A DNA stretch of 64,000 bases, taken from positions 1,860,001-1,924,000 of the forward strand of contig NZ_QKNW01000001.1 of NCBI RefSeq assembly GCF_009663395.1, written 5' to 3'. Below are positions 32,707 through 40,652 of this stretch, piece after piece. Numbering within the stretch: position 1 is the stretch's first letter; the number at the start of each line of letters is the position of its first letter. The translations under genes and the position numbers were made by a program. Source of the DNA: Halosegnis longus (GTDB lineage: Archaea; Halobacteriota; Halobacteria; Halobacteriales; Haloarculaceae). Below the pieces are notes generated by a model that made no database searches, had not been told where the DNA came from, and saw only the letters and a list, made by a program, of their open reading frames with translations.

Positions 32707-34526
32707 CCCGCCAGCCCCTCGAACGAGAGGCTATCGAGCGCGGCTTCGAGCCGCGCTACCGCCGACTTCTCGGTCCGCGTCGGATTCACGACGACGCGCA
32801 GCCGCTGCGTTCCCAGCGAGACGACGTCGAGGCCGAGTCGGTCCGCCGTCGCACGCAGTCCGACCCCCACGTCTGCCCGCCCGCCGGCCACCTGCCTGGC
32901 CGGCGATTCGATTCCCGGCCCAGTGGTGCCCGCGGGCACGTCGTCGGCCAGCGTCCCGAAGGCTGCGTCCAGACCCGTTCCCGATGCCTGCCGCACGAGT
33001 CGCAAGTCGTCGTCGAGACTCTCGATGCCGGTCACGTCCGCGGGATTTCCACTCGGGACGATGAGCCCCCACTCGCGAGTCCACGCGCCGAGGGTCTCCC
33101 CCCCGGTGGCGTCGTCGCTCGTGACGAGGAAATCGGGCACGTCGTCAGCCAGCCACGACCGGGCCACCTGCTCGCCGCGGGAGAGATACCGCGGCGGCCG
33201 GCCGCGGTCGGGAGACGCCGCATCGAGCAGTCGCGACACACCCGGCCCGCTCGCGCCCATCCCCAACAGCGCCGGCGGGCGCACGTCCGGGGAGAATAGC
33301 TCGACGGTGACGGATTCGCCGGCCGCGAGATACTGCGTCTCCGGAGCCATCGCCACGACGCCGTCGGCGTCGGTCAGCGAGGTGGTCGCCCCCGACCCCT
33401 TGTCGACGGGGTAGACGAGTTCGTCGCCGTCACCGTCGGTCGTGACGCCGACCGGAACGTACCGGAGCCGTCCCGGCTCGAACCGCTCCTCGACGGCCAG
33501 CTCCCCGGTGAGGGTTGCACGCTCCGGCTCCGGGAGGCCGGCGGCCTCGCGTATCGCCGGCGCGACGAACACCCGGAACGTCGTCAGCGCGCTCACCGGA
33601 TACCCCGGCAGACCGACGTACGCGCCGTCGCCGAGTTCGCCGACGAGCAGCGGCTTGCCAGGCTTGACGGCGACCCCGTGGACGAGCAGTTCCCCCGTCT
33701 CCTCGATGACGCGGTACACCACGTCGACCGCGCTCGCGGAGGTCGACCCAGAAGAGAGCACGAGGTCACACTCCGCGCTCGCGCGTTCGAGCAGGTCGGC
33801 CATCGCGTCGAAGTCGTCGCCGACGTGCGGGTAGCGTTTCGGCTCGCCGCCGGCCGACGCGACCGCGGCGGCTATCGTCGGCGTGTTCACGTCGTGTATC
33901 TGGCCCGCGCCGCTGTCGAGCGACTCACCGACCGGCACCAGTTCGTCACCTGTCGAGATGATGCCGACGGTCGGGCGCGCCCGAACCGGGACCGAATCGA
34001 CGCCAAGCGCGGCGAGCAGTCCCGTCTCGCGCGCGGTGAGTCGCGTCCCTGCCGGAAGCGCGCGCTCGCCGGCCGCGATGTCCGCCCCGGCGGGCATGAT
34101 ACCCGACCCCGGCGTCAGGGCGGTCTGCACCAGTCGTCCGTCGTCACCCTCGCTCGTCTGCTCGACCATCACGACGGCGTCGGCTCCCGACGGGACGACC
34201 GCGCCGGTCGAAATCTGGACGCACTCACCCGCCCCGACGCTCACGTCCGGCTCCTCGCCGGCGTGGACCGTTCCGACGACGGAGAGCGAGACCGGAGTCG
34301 TCTCGCTCGCGCCCGCCGTCTCGCTCGCTCGGAGCGCGTAGCCGTCGACGCTCGCGCGGTCGAATCCGGGCACGTCGAGGGGCGCGTCGAGTCGCTCCCC
34401 GAGGACGCGCCCGCGGGCCTCGGCAAGCGGGACCGTCTCGGTGCCGGGGTCGATATCCAGCCCGGCGACGGTGTCGTGAAGCTCGTCCGGCGGGGTGAGC
34501 GTCCGGAACTGCTTGCGGTCGCTCAC
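32655..34526 (-). CDS. moeA: MoeA-type molybdopterin molybdotransferase fused to a periplasmic-binding-like domain
   Basis: Inserts molybdate (or tungstate) into adenylylated molybdopterin. 623 aa from a GTG start overlapping the upstream moeA-like stop (GTGA). The MoeA part (1 to about 400) has FDRASVDGYA (55-64), ISTGDEL, LSSGSTSASAVD and a PGKP-GLPGYP pair. Residues from about 420 to 620 form a type 2 periplasmic-binding-like domain (SRGEQVARSWLADDVPDFLVTSDD..., ending LRVVVNPTRTEKSAVARLEAAL), a fusion known in archaeal MoeA that may sense molybdate or tungstate. Overlaps the HAD gene by 52 bp at the 3' end. Confidence 0.92.
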   Translation of the reverse strand: MSDRKQFRTLTPPDELHDTVAGLDIDPGTETVPLAEARGRVLGERLDAPLDVPGFDRASVDGYALRASETAGASETTPVSLSVVGTVHAGEEPDVSVGAGECVQISTGAVVPSGADAVVMVEQTSEGDDGRLVQTALTPGSGIMPAGADIAAGERALPAGTRLTARETGLLAALGVDSVPVRARPTVGIISTGDELVPVGESLDSGAGQIHDVNTPTIAAAVASAGGEPKRYPHVGDDFDAMADLLERASAECDLVLSSGSTSASAVDVVYRVIEETGELLVHGVAVKPGKPLLVGELGDGAYVGLPGYPVSALTTFRVFVAPAIREAAGLPEPERATLTGELAVEERFEPGRLRYVPVGVTTDGDGDELVYPVDKGSGATTSLTDADGVVAMAPETQYLAAGESVTVELFSPDVRPPALLGMGASGPGVSRLLDAASPDRGRPPRYLSRGEQVARSWLADDVPDFLVTSDDATGGETLGAWTREWGLIVPSGNPADVTGIESLDDDLRLVRQASGTGLDAAFGTLADDVPAGTTGPGIESPARQVAGGRADVGVGLRATADRLGLDVVSLGTQRLRVVVNPTRTEKSAVARLEAALDSLSFEGLAGYERVDAPNSSSKSETR

Positions 34527-35683
34527 AGCTCCCACCGTTCGACGGTCACCGACTCGCCGGCGTCGTACCCCTCGCTCGCCTCGGGGACGGCGACCCAGCC
34601 GTCCGCGCTCGCGACGGTCGACCACCTTGTCGCCGCGCCCGTCGCAACCGGGGTCGCCGTCTCGTCGTCGAGCGTCACTCGGGCGAAGGTCCGCTCTCCC
34701 GGCACGGACGCCAGCTTTCCGGTCAGTTGTGCCTCAGTCGTCGGTATCGGCGAGAGCGTCCCTCCGCCCGCTTGTTCGAGTGCCGGCCGTACGAGCTGTG
34801 TCGCAGCGACGAGACTCCCGACGACCGTTCCGGGAATCGAGACGACGGGCGTCTCCTCGACGACGCCCAGCGTCGTCGCCCGACCGGGAGCCATCGCGAC
34901 CCCGTGGACGAGCCGTTCGCCGAGGGTATCGACGACGCCGGGGACGACCGACTCGTCGCCCGCCTCCGTACCGCCGACGGTGACGATGACATCGCGCGTC
35001 AGGTCGCGCTGGAGCGCCGGCCGAACCGCGTGTGACTCGGGTTCGACGGGGTCGCGCGCCTCCGGGTGGCCGCCCCATCTGGCGACGAGTCCGGCGAGCG
35101 TCCGGCCCGTGGCGGTGACGCGCTCGGGTCGCCCGACCGGGACGACGCCGACCGTCGGCTCGACGTAGCAGGCCACGTTCCCGTGGCCGGCGGTCGCGAG
35201 CGTCCCGAGAAGCGCCGGAGTCAGCCGCGTCCCCGCGGGAACGAGCGGGTCGCCGGGCTCGATGTCGCTCCCCACGTCGGCGACGTTTTGCCCCTCGGCG
35301 ACGGGTGTGGTAACCGAAATCTCGCCGCCAGCAGTCTCGACCGCCCCGTTCGGAACGACCGCCGTCGCACCGTCGGGTAGCGGCTCGCCAGCGGAGACCG
35401 GCGTCGCCTCGTCCTCGTCCGGCGGACCGGCGCTCTCGCGCAGCCGGACCGGCGTGCGCTCGCCCGCATCGAGAGTCGCGCTCGCGTGGACGGCGACGCC
35501 CGCGGCCGTGGTCCGTGGCTCCGGTGGCGCGGGGTCGCTGGCGTGGGCGTCGCGCGCGAGGACGCGCCCGTCGGCCCGAGCGAGCGGGAGCGTCGCCGTC
35601 TCCGTCGGCGCGGGGACGATGTCCGTGAGCGCTCGTCGGGCGTCGACGAGCGAGGTGACGCGCTTGATAGCCGAATCGTGCAT
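34523..35683 (-). CDS. degenerate MoeA paralogue
   Basis: A 386-aa MoeA-fold protein preceding and coupled to the MoeA-PBP gene. The domain layout is recognisable (LVDARRALTDIVPAP start; VGTEAGDE-type MoCF_biosynth strand around 240; a C-terminal beta domain), but signature residues are changed. DGYA is replaced by AAGVAV (60-65), TGDEL by VGRPERV, and the GLPG loop by SIPGTVVG. It may be a catalytically weak partner that heterodimerises with the downstream MoeA, since MoeA is normally a homodimer, or may handle another ligand. The ATG at 35683 follows a clear family N-terminus. Confidence 0.85.
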   Translation of the reverse strand: MHDSAIKRVTSLVDARRALTDIVPAPTETATLPLARADGRVLARDAHASDPAPPEPRTTAAGVAVHASATLDAGERTPVRLRESAGPPDEDEATPVSAGEPLPDGATAVVPNGAVETAGGEISVTTPVAEGQNVADVGSDIEPGDPLVPAGTRLTPALLGTLATAGHGNVACYVEPTVGVVPVGRPERVTATGRTLAGLVARWGGHPEARDPVEPESHAVRPALQRDLTRDVIVTVGGTEAGDESVVPGVVDTLGERLVHGVAMAPGRATTLGVVEETPVVSIPGTVVGSLVAATQLVRPALEQAGGGTLSPIPTTEAQLTGKLASVPGERTFARVTLDDETATPVATGAATRWSTVASADGWVAVPEASEGYDAGESVTVERWEL

Positions 35684-35721
35684 ACGCACACACGGAGTGG
35701 CCGGCAGAAAAGTCGCTCGCG

Positions 35722-36552
35722 CTAGTCGAGCGTCGCCGCGGTGTCGATACCGTAGATCTCCTTCGGCGTCTCGACGTGCGCTTGGTCCATCGCCGCGTCG
35801 TAGCCGGCCTCGCGGAGCCACGTGACGCGCCGCGGGACGGTCTTCGGACCGAGCACCGCACCCGGGCGGTCGGGGTCGTCGATGAAGTCGGTCTCCATGA
35901 GGAACGGCTCGCCCGATTCGGCCGCGGCTTCGAGTTCGTCCTTCCGGGCGATGACGCTCGCCGTCGCCCCCTCGATTGGTCCCTCGGAGTAGTGCTTGAC
36001 GACCCGCTCGGCCGGCAATCCGGCATCTGCGGCCCACTCCGCGATGTCGGGGAACGCGTCGCCACCCTCCGTGTGGAGTTGGACCGCACAGTCCTGTTCG
36101 GCCCCGACCGCGAACGCGTGGCGCAGTACCTCGTTCGAGGCTTCCCACACCGCGTCGTCCACGTCGTAGTGTGGCCGCCCGGATTTGATAGCGAGCGCTG
36201 TGCCGTCGGCGACGTACTCGCCTGCCACGTCCAGCCCGGTCTGCATCAGGTCACGGGCCGCCTCGGGGTCGTAGCCGCGGTCGAGCAACTGCGAGATGAG
36301 TCCGGGATGGACGCCGAGCACGGGCCACGCGCAGCCGGGGAGCTTCTCGCTCGCGCGTTCGGTCACCTCGACCGTGAGGTCGAACGTCTCCCGAAAGCCC
36401 GCCTCGCCGTCGACCTCGCCGACGAGGTGCCACGACGGCTTGTTGAGCACGAGCAGGTGGGTGCCGCCGGCGTTGACGAAATCGTCCACCGCGGCGGCCC
36501 CCTGTCCGTTCACCGGGTCGAGATGGAGGTGGTTGTCGAGAATCGGCTGCAT
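35722..36552 (-). CDS. TatD-related metal-dependent hydrolase
   Basis: A 276-aa TIM-barrel hydrolase. The metal motif DNHLHLDP (6-13) opens it. CAWPVLGVHPGL around 97-108, QLHTEGGDAF near 160 and VKHYSEGP near 180 supply the remaining His ligands, and METDFIDD near 211 the final Asp. TatD-type enzymes are DNases or 3' exonucleases in some organisms; archaeal members of this clade are uncharacterised. Convergence or operon with the antiporter gene upstream (38 bp) is loose. Start at 36552 gives the metal motif at the correct distance. Confidence 0.87.
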   Translation of the reverse strand: MQPILDNHLHLDPVNGQGAAAVDDFVNAGGTHLLVLNKPSWHLVGEVDGEAGFRETFDLTVEVTERASEKLPGCAWPVLGVHPGLISQLLDRGYDPEAARDLMQTGLDVAGEYVADGTALAIKSGRPHYDVDDAVWEASNEVLRHAFAVGAEQDCAVQLHTEGGDAFPDIAEWAADAGLPAERVVKHYSEGPIEGATASVIARKDELEAAAESGEPFLMETDFIDDPDRPGAVLGPKTVPRRVTWLREAGYDAAMDQAHVETPKEIYGIDTAATLD

Positions 36553-36590
36553 ACTGACGCTTCGGGAGCCGTCGCCGAAAGCACTCCGGG

Positions 36591-37619
36591 TCAGACGCCG
36601 ACGATGACGCTCGACACGCCGAGCGTCTCGGCGAGTACCCAGCCGACGAAGGCGAGGTAGGCGACGGCGAGCAGAGACGCCTCCCGACCCGTGAGGGTGA
36701 GGTCCGTCCGCAAAAGCGTAAAGAGGAGAATCGTCGCGAGCGTCAACACGCCGAACATCGGCGCGGCGACGGCAAACGAAATCGGGGCGCTCCCGGCGAT
36801 GAGGACGCCCACCGGAATCGCGACGAGCAAGTCGAAGGTGTTCGACCCGAGGACGTTGCCGAGGCTGGTGATGCCGTCGCCGCCCCGGGCGGCCCGCACG
36901 CTGACGAGCGCGTCCGGCAGACTCGTCGCGGCGGCCAGAATCGTCACGCCCGCGAGGAACTCCGGAATCCCGAAGCTGGCGTTCAACACCTCGATTGCGC
37001 CCACGAGCGACTCCACGCCGAGCAGAATGAATGCCAACCCGAGCGTCAACAGTCCCCAGCTTCGCCACACGTCGACATCGTCGACGCGGTCGGCCTCGTG
37101 GTCGCTCACGTCCTGCCACTGGATGAACAGATACAGTCCGTACAGCGCGAGCGGAATCGCGGCCAGCGGGCGGGTGACCTGACCCCCGAGTCGGCTCACC
37201 TCGGTCGGATAGTAGATGACGCCGAGCGCGAAGGTGATGACGAGCGCGGAGACGGCAATCATGTAGAACTGGGCCTCCTTGTAGACGATAGTGCGGTCGG
37301 CCGAGACCGGGCCGTCGGCGGCGATGCCTGCGAGCGCCGGAATCACGAGGATGTTGAAGATGGCGGAGCCGACGATAGCGCCGACGCCCATCGAGAAGGA
37401 GTCGCCGAGCGCGGTGATGACGACGCTCGCCAGCTCCGGAAAGCTGGAGCCGACGGCGACGACGACCGACCCCTGGACGACCGCCGGCAGTCCGTAGTAG
37501 GCGGCGAGTTCGTCCGCGGAGTGCTCGAGCCAGCCGCTTCCCAGCCAGATGACGGCCGTCGTGGCGGCGATGACGAGCACGGCGGCCGGTGGCGTCGCCG
37601 GCACGAGTCCGAAGAACAT
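36591..37619 (-). CDS. sodium/calcium exchanger-type (CaCA) membrane antiporter
   Basis: A 342-aa cation antiporter with about ten TM helices in two inverted halves. The alpha-1 repeat reads GSSFPELASV (about 57-66) and alpha-2 AATSLPDALVS (about 225-236). Both lie in re-entrant loops, with Glu and Asp ligands respectively. YrbG/MaxA-like exchangers extrude calcium using sodium or protons. There is a moderately long cytoplasmic loop between the halves. No partner subunits are seen. TatD-like gene follows on the same strand. Confidence 0.92.
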   Translation of the reverse strand: MFFGLVPATPPAAVLVIAATTAVIWLGSGWLEHSADELAAYYGLPAVVQGSVVVAVGSSFPELASVVITALGDSFSMGVGAIVGSAIFNILVIPALAGIAADGPVSADRTIVYKEAQFYMIAVSALVITFALGVIYYPTEVSRLGGQVTRPLAAIPLALYGLYLFIQWQDVSDHEADRVDDVDVWRSWGLLTLGLAFILLGVESLVGAIEVLNASFGIPEFLAGVTILAAATSLPDALVSVRAARGGDGITSLGNVLGSNTFDLLVAIPVGVLIAGSAPISFAVAAPMFGVLTLATILLFTLLRTDLTLTGREASLLAVAYLAFVGWVLAETLGVSSVIVGV

Positions 37620-37649
37620 ACCGGTCGGTCGTCGCTCGCGGAGAAAAGT

Positions 37650-38078
37650 CTACTCTGTTCTACCGAGTGTCACGTGCGCGTGTGCCGCGTTCGCGAGCGC
37701 GTCCGACCGGCCGTGTTCACCCGGCGCGAGCGCGACCGTCCGGAGTCCGTGGCGGTTTGCCACCTCTACGGCCGGCTTGAAATCCGTGTCGCGCGACACC
37801 ACGACGACGGTGTCGAGTTGGCCGGTCGCGACGAACTCGGTCATGTCGACGGCGAGCTTCACGTCCACGTCGCCGCTGGTGACCGTCACCTCGAAGCCGC
37901 GGGCCTCGGCGGCCCGAATCAGCTCCGGGGGTGCGCCCTCGTCCACGTACAGTCGTTTCACCGCGAGCCGACCCTCTGTGTCCGCCGTGTCGCGAATCTC
38001 GTCGAGGTCCACGTCGAACTCCTCGCGGAAGACGTTCGGCCCGTCGACGAAGACGCCGACCCGCGCTTGCTCGTCCAT
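37650..38078 (-). CDS. NYN-domain (PIN-like) putative RNase
   Basis: A 142-aa PIN/NYN-fold protein. FVDGPNV at 10-16 holds the first acidic residue Asp12. A second acidic set lies in SGDVDVKLAVDM (about 68-79), and the third in VVSRDTDFKPAV (about 93-104). These are the four Asp residues expected for a Mg-dependent nuclease. The family often acts in RNA turnover, but no target is known here. Short intergenic distance to the antiporter gene suggests possible co-transcription. Confidence 0.87.
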   Translation of the reverse strand: MDEQARVGVFVDGPNVFREEFDVDLDEIRDTADTEGRLAVKRLYVDEGAPPELIRAAEARGFEVTVTSGDVDVKLAVDMTEFVATGQLDTVVVVSRDTDFKPAVEVANRHGLRTVALAPGEHGRSDALANAAHAHVTLGRTE

Positions 38079-38160
38079 ACCGTCGGTTCACGCCGAGCGG
38101 GAAACCGCTATCGGTGGCCCCCCAGTCTTTTGAAAGTAGACTTCGAACACCATCGACGCG

Positions 38161-38361
38161 ATGACCGACTCCGACACCGAACACGGTAGTGACGTGGTTG
38201 AGACGGAGGACGAACAGGACACCGCTGCGGCGGAAGCCGTCCGCGAGGAGGAACGCGCGGACGACCGCCAAGAGCCGGACTCCGACGTCGAACGCCGCGA
38301 GGCGGCAGCAGACCAGGAGAATCCGGACGACCACCGCGACGAGTCGCCACACGAGAGCTGA
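38161..38361 (+). CDS. small highly acidic disordered protein
   Basis: A 66-aa protein composed mostly of Asp, Glu, Ser, Arg and Gln, with no hydrophobic core. It is probably unstructured. A T-rich element (TCTTTTGAAAG, 38126-38136) lies about 30 nt upstream, and a perfect GC-rich dyad (38374-38395) follows the stop, which together support a real transcript. Such acidic peptides are common in haloarchaea; function unknown. It could be a false positive of an acidic genome, so confidence is moderate. Confidence 0.55.
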   Translation: MTDSDTEHGSDVVETEDEQDTAAAEAVREEERADDRQEPDSDVERREAAADQENPDDHRDESPHES

Positions 38362-38373
38362 CTCGTCGGGTCT

Positions 38374-38395
38374 GGCGCGCGGTCGACTGCGCGCC
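38374..38395. terminator. GC-rich dyad between convergent small genes
   Basis: GGCGCGC-GGTCGACT-GCGCGCC: a 22-bp near-perfect palindrome with one G/T mismatch, between the stops of the small acidic gene (38361) and the minus-strand hypothetical gene (38425). Likely a bidirectional terminator. Confidence 0.5.
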
Positions 38396-38424
38396 CCTTC
38401 TCCGCCGGCGAGCCGCGGGTACGA

Positions 38425-38751
38425 CTACTCGCGGGGAGCAGTCGGACGCTGTGACGGCGCTGTGACGGTTCGCTCGTAGGCCGCCTCCGTCCGGTTTGCA
38501 CGCCACCGTAGCATGCGCTCGACGTTCCGTAGCCGCGGGTCTTCGACCCGACACTCCTCCGCCGGCGGGCAGACGAGCTGGACGAGCGCCGGGTCGTGTT
38601 CCGCGAGCGACCCACAGGCGACGCCGACGGCCTCGCCGACCGAACAGCGCGGCCAGAGCCGTCGTTCGTGGGCAAGAGAGAGCCGAACCGCGCAGGGCGG
38701 TCCGGACCGCGACGCGCGTATCTGGACGATGACGCGAGAGCTGTTGTCCAT
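38425..38751 (-). CDS. hypothetical protein with Cys-containing segment
   Basis: A 108-aa protein, unrecognised. It is beta-rich at the start (SRVIVQIRASRSGPPCAVRLSL), then has cysteines in RCSVGEAVGVACGSL and CPPAEECRVEDP, which might form a metal site. A basic helix (RLRNVERMLRWRAN) follows. The start at 38751 is chosen over an upstream ATG at 38814 because the extension is short and crosses the region between the divergent genes. It is less acidic than the neighbours. Divergent from gcvT. Confidence 0.6.
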   Translation of the reverse strand: MDNSSRVIVQIRASRSGPPCAVRLSLAHERRLWPRCSVGEAVGVACGSLAEHDPALVQLVCPPAEECRVEDPRLRNVERMLRWRANRTEAAYERTVTAPSQRPTAPRE

Positions 38752-38815
38752 TGAGAGGTACGACTGTGTTGTCGAAACGACTACCTGTTGATAAACGTAC
38801 CGGCATGCTCTCACA

Positions 38816-38841
38816 CCGGTCGCCGGTCGTATCGCGACCGG
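38816..38841. promoter_or_regulatory. repeat cluster upstream of gcvT: two direct CCGGTCG plus an inverted copy
   Basis: CCGGTCG at 38816-38822 and 38823-38829, then CGACCGG at 38835-38841 (5-bp spacer), ending 10 bp before the gcvT TATA element. The order is direct, direct, inverted. Suggests a regulator binding cooperatively upstream of the promoter. Confidence 0.5.
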
Positions 38842-38851
38842 GAACCGAACG

Positions 38852-38857
38852 TATTAA
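38852..38857 (+). promoter_or_regulatory. TATA element of gcvT
   Basis: TATTAA centred 27 nt upstream of the ATG at 38882, preceded by BRE-like CCGAACG. One of the clearest promoters in the window; the transcript would be leaderless. Confidence 0.65.
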
Positions 38858-38881
38858 CGCTCGCGGCGAAACGGTCGATGT

Positions 38882-39979
38882 ATGCCCCTTCGAACGCCGC
38901 CGTTGCGTGCGGTACACGCCGACCGAGGCGCGAAATTCACCGAGTTCGGCGGCTGGGACATGCCCGTCGAGTTCGACGGTATCCAGACGGAACACGCGGC
39001 CGTCCGGAGTGCGGCCGGACTGTTCGACGTCTCCCACATGGGTCAAATCGAGGTGTCCGGTCCCGACGCGACGGAACTGATGAATCGGCTCGTGAGCAAC
39101 GACGTGACCGCCCTCGATGCCGGCGACGCGCAGTACGCCGCTATCACGGCCGAGGACGGGACGATGCTCGACGACACCGTCGTCTATCTGCTCCCCGACG
39201 GCGAGACGTATCTGTTCGTCCCGAACGCGGGCGGCGACGACGACATCTTCGACCGCTGGGTCGGCCACCGCGACCGGTGGAACTTCGACGCGACCGTCGA
39301 GAACGCGACCGAGGAGTACGCCATGTTCGCGCTCCAGGGTCCCGACGCGGTCGCGGTCGCCGACGACCTCGCGGACGCGGCTCTCGACGGTCTCTCGCGG
39401 TTTACGGTGACGGACGCGACGCTCGCCGGAGCCGAGTGTCTCGTCGCCCGGACCGGCTACACCGGCGAGGACGGCGTCGAACTCCTGGCTTCACAGACGG
39501 ACGCCGAGACCGTCTGGAACGCCATCGCCGACACCGGTGAGGGGACGGTCCAGCCGTGTGGACTCGGGGCGCGTGACACACTCCGCATCGAGGCGGGGTT
39601 CCTGCTCGCGGGTCAGGATTTCCACCCCGAGACGAATCCGCGCACGCCGTTCGAGGCGGGCATCGACTTCGCGGTCGACTTGGACACCGAGTTCGTCGGC
39701 CGGGATGCACTCGCCGAGGCGACCGACCCCGACGAGCGATTCACCGGCTTCACGCTCACCGAGCGAGGCGTACCGCGGCACGGCTACGACATCGTCAACA
39801 CCGACAACCACGTCGTCGGCACGGTCACCTCGGGCACGATGAGCCCGACGCTCGGCGAGCCGCTCGGGATGGGGTACCTCCCGACCGAGTACGCCGGCCC
39901 GGGGACGAACCTGCGGGTGGTCGTCCGCGGTAGCCAGAAGGACGCCCGCGTCCAGCAGCTTCCATTCTACAAACCATGA
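38882..39979 (+). CDS. gcvT: glycine cleavage system aminomethyltransferase (T protein)
   Basis: Transfers the methylene group from the aminomethylated H protein to tetrahydrofolate (or the organism's folate-type carrier), releasing ammonia. 365 aa. [29 protein letters not shown] is the typical GcvT opening; [13 protein letters not shown] near 180-192 and the [19 protein letters not shown]-like segment follow. The C-terminal barrel ends near 360. GcvH overlaps it by 4 bp (ATGA), so T and H form one unit. P1 and P2 follow 670 bp later with their own promoter. Confidence 0.95.
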   Translation: MPLRTPPLRAVHADRGAKFTEFGGWDMPVEFDGIQTEHAAVRSAAGLFDVSHMGQIEVSGPDATELMNRLVSNDVTALDAGDAQYAAITAEDGTMLDDTVVYLLPDGETYLFVPNAGGDDDIFDRWVGHRDRWNFDATVENATEEYAMFALQGPDAVAVADDLADAALDGLSRFTVTDATLAGAECLVARTGYTGEDGVELLASQTDAETVWNAIADTGEGTVQPCGLGARDTLRIEAGFLLAGQDFHPETNPRTPFEAGIDFAVDLDTEFVGRDALAEATDPDERFTGFTLTERGVPRHGYDIVNTDNHVVGTVTSGTMSPTLGEPLGMGYLPTEYAGPGTNLRVVVRGSQKDARVQQLPFYKP

Positions 39980-40356
39980 GCTTCGACATCGACACCGACT
40001 GTCGCTATCTGGAATCACACGAGTGGGTCCGCCCGGACGGAGACACCGCTCGAATCGGCATCACCGACTTCGCACAGGACGAACTCGGCGACGTGGTGTT
40101 CGTCGAGCTACCGAGCGAGGGCGACGACGTGACGAAGGCCGAGGAGTTCGGCGTCGTGGAGTCGATCAAGGCGGTTTCCGACCTCTATGCACCTGTCTCC
40201 GGTGCGGTCGTCGCGGTGAACGAGCGGCTGTTCGACGAGCCGGAACTCGTCAACGACGACCCGTTCGGCGACGGCTGGATGCTGGAGGTCGCCTACGAGG
40301 AATCGGACCTCGACGGCCTGCTCACGGCCGAGGAGTACCGCGACCAGACCGAGTAG
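39976..40356 (+). CDS. gcvH: glycine cleavage system H protein
   Basis: The lipoyl carrier that shuttles the aminomethyl group between P, T and L proteins, 126 aa. The lipoylation site is Lys65 in [13 protein letters not shown], and the surrounding beta-barrel hairpin pattern ([26 protein letters not shown]) is typical. It overlaps gcvT by 4 bp. The lipoate ligase is not in the window. L protein (lipoamide dehydrogenase) is also absent here. Confidence 0.96.
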   Translation: MSFDIDTDCRYLESHEWVRPDGDTARIGITDFAQDELGDVVFVELPSEGDDVTKAEEFGVVESIKAVSDLYAPVSGAVVAVNERLFDEPELVNDDPFGDGWMLEVAYEESDLDGLLTAEEYRDQTE

Positions 40357-40594
40357 CGACCACGTCCCCCGTCGCTGGATGGTGGCGAACAGACGGCTGG
40401 GTACGCGCGACGGGACGCCGTGCTACCGTCTCGGCCGTCGCGGGCGACTCGTTAGCCCATCGCCGGGAGTGGCGCGGCTTCCTACGTAAACGCTCACCCG
40501 AGAGTGCGAGTATCGCCCGAACCGGCCACGTTCGTGGATAGAGGACTCATTCTGACGCTCAGTGTAGCCGCAAACGTGTCTACAGAATCGGGGG
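40357..40594. other. leader region upstream of the gcvPA promoter
   Basis: About 240 bp without a gene. It holds a dyad TGTAG-N12-CTACA (40563-40584), ending 10 bp before the TATA-like element of gcvPA. No protein-coding signal was found. Confidence 0.5.
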
Positions 40595-40600
40595 TATCAA
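40595..40600 (+). promoter_or_regulatory. TATA element preceding the gcvPA leader ORF
   Basis: TATCAA centred 28 nt upstream of the leader-ORF ATG at 40626, the usual spacing for a leaderless transcript starting there. Confidence 0.5.
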
Positions 40601-40625
40601 GAGTCGGGAGCCGTTACACTCGACA

Positions 40626-40652
40626 ATGACAGACGCGGAGGGTTCTCGATGA
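40626..40652 (+). CDS. eight-codon leader ORF (MTDAEGSR) coupled to gcvPA
   Basis: Reads M-T-D-A-E-G-S-R-stop. Its TGA overlaps the gcvPA ATG (40649) in ATGA form. The TATA-like element is placed for transcription starting at this ATG, and a Shine-Dalgarno sequence for gcvPA (GGAGGG, 40637-40642) lies inside it. The encoded Gly-Ser pair (40641-40646) is notable because glycine and serine are metabolically linked to the glycine cleavage system, but two codons are weak evidence. It could also simply be the 5' UTR of gcvPA. Confidence 0.4.
   Translation: MTDAEGSR

Noticed and set aside
34495-35380. plus-strand frames over the moeA-like gene
   Set aside because: Antisense shadows with Arg/Ser/Pro composition, contradicted by clear MoeA fold on the minus strand.
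37098-38189. 363-residue plus-strand frame overlapping the antiporter and NYN genes
   Set aside because: Antisense to well-supported genes and made of His/Arg/Asp-rich repeats typical of GC-rich shadow frames.
40357-40648. glycine riboswitch upstream of gcvPA
   Set aside because: No aptamer-like conserved core could be recognised, and the known glycine riboswitch is bacterial. The dyad and leader ORF explain the region better.
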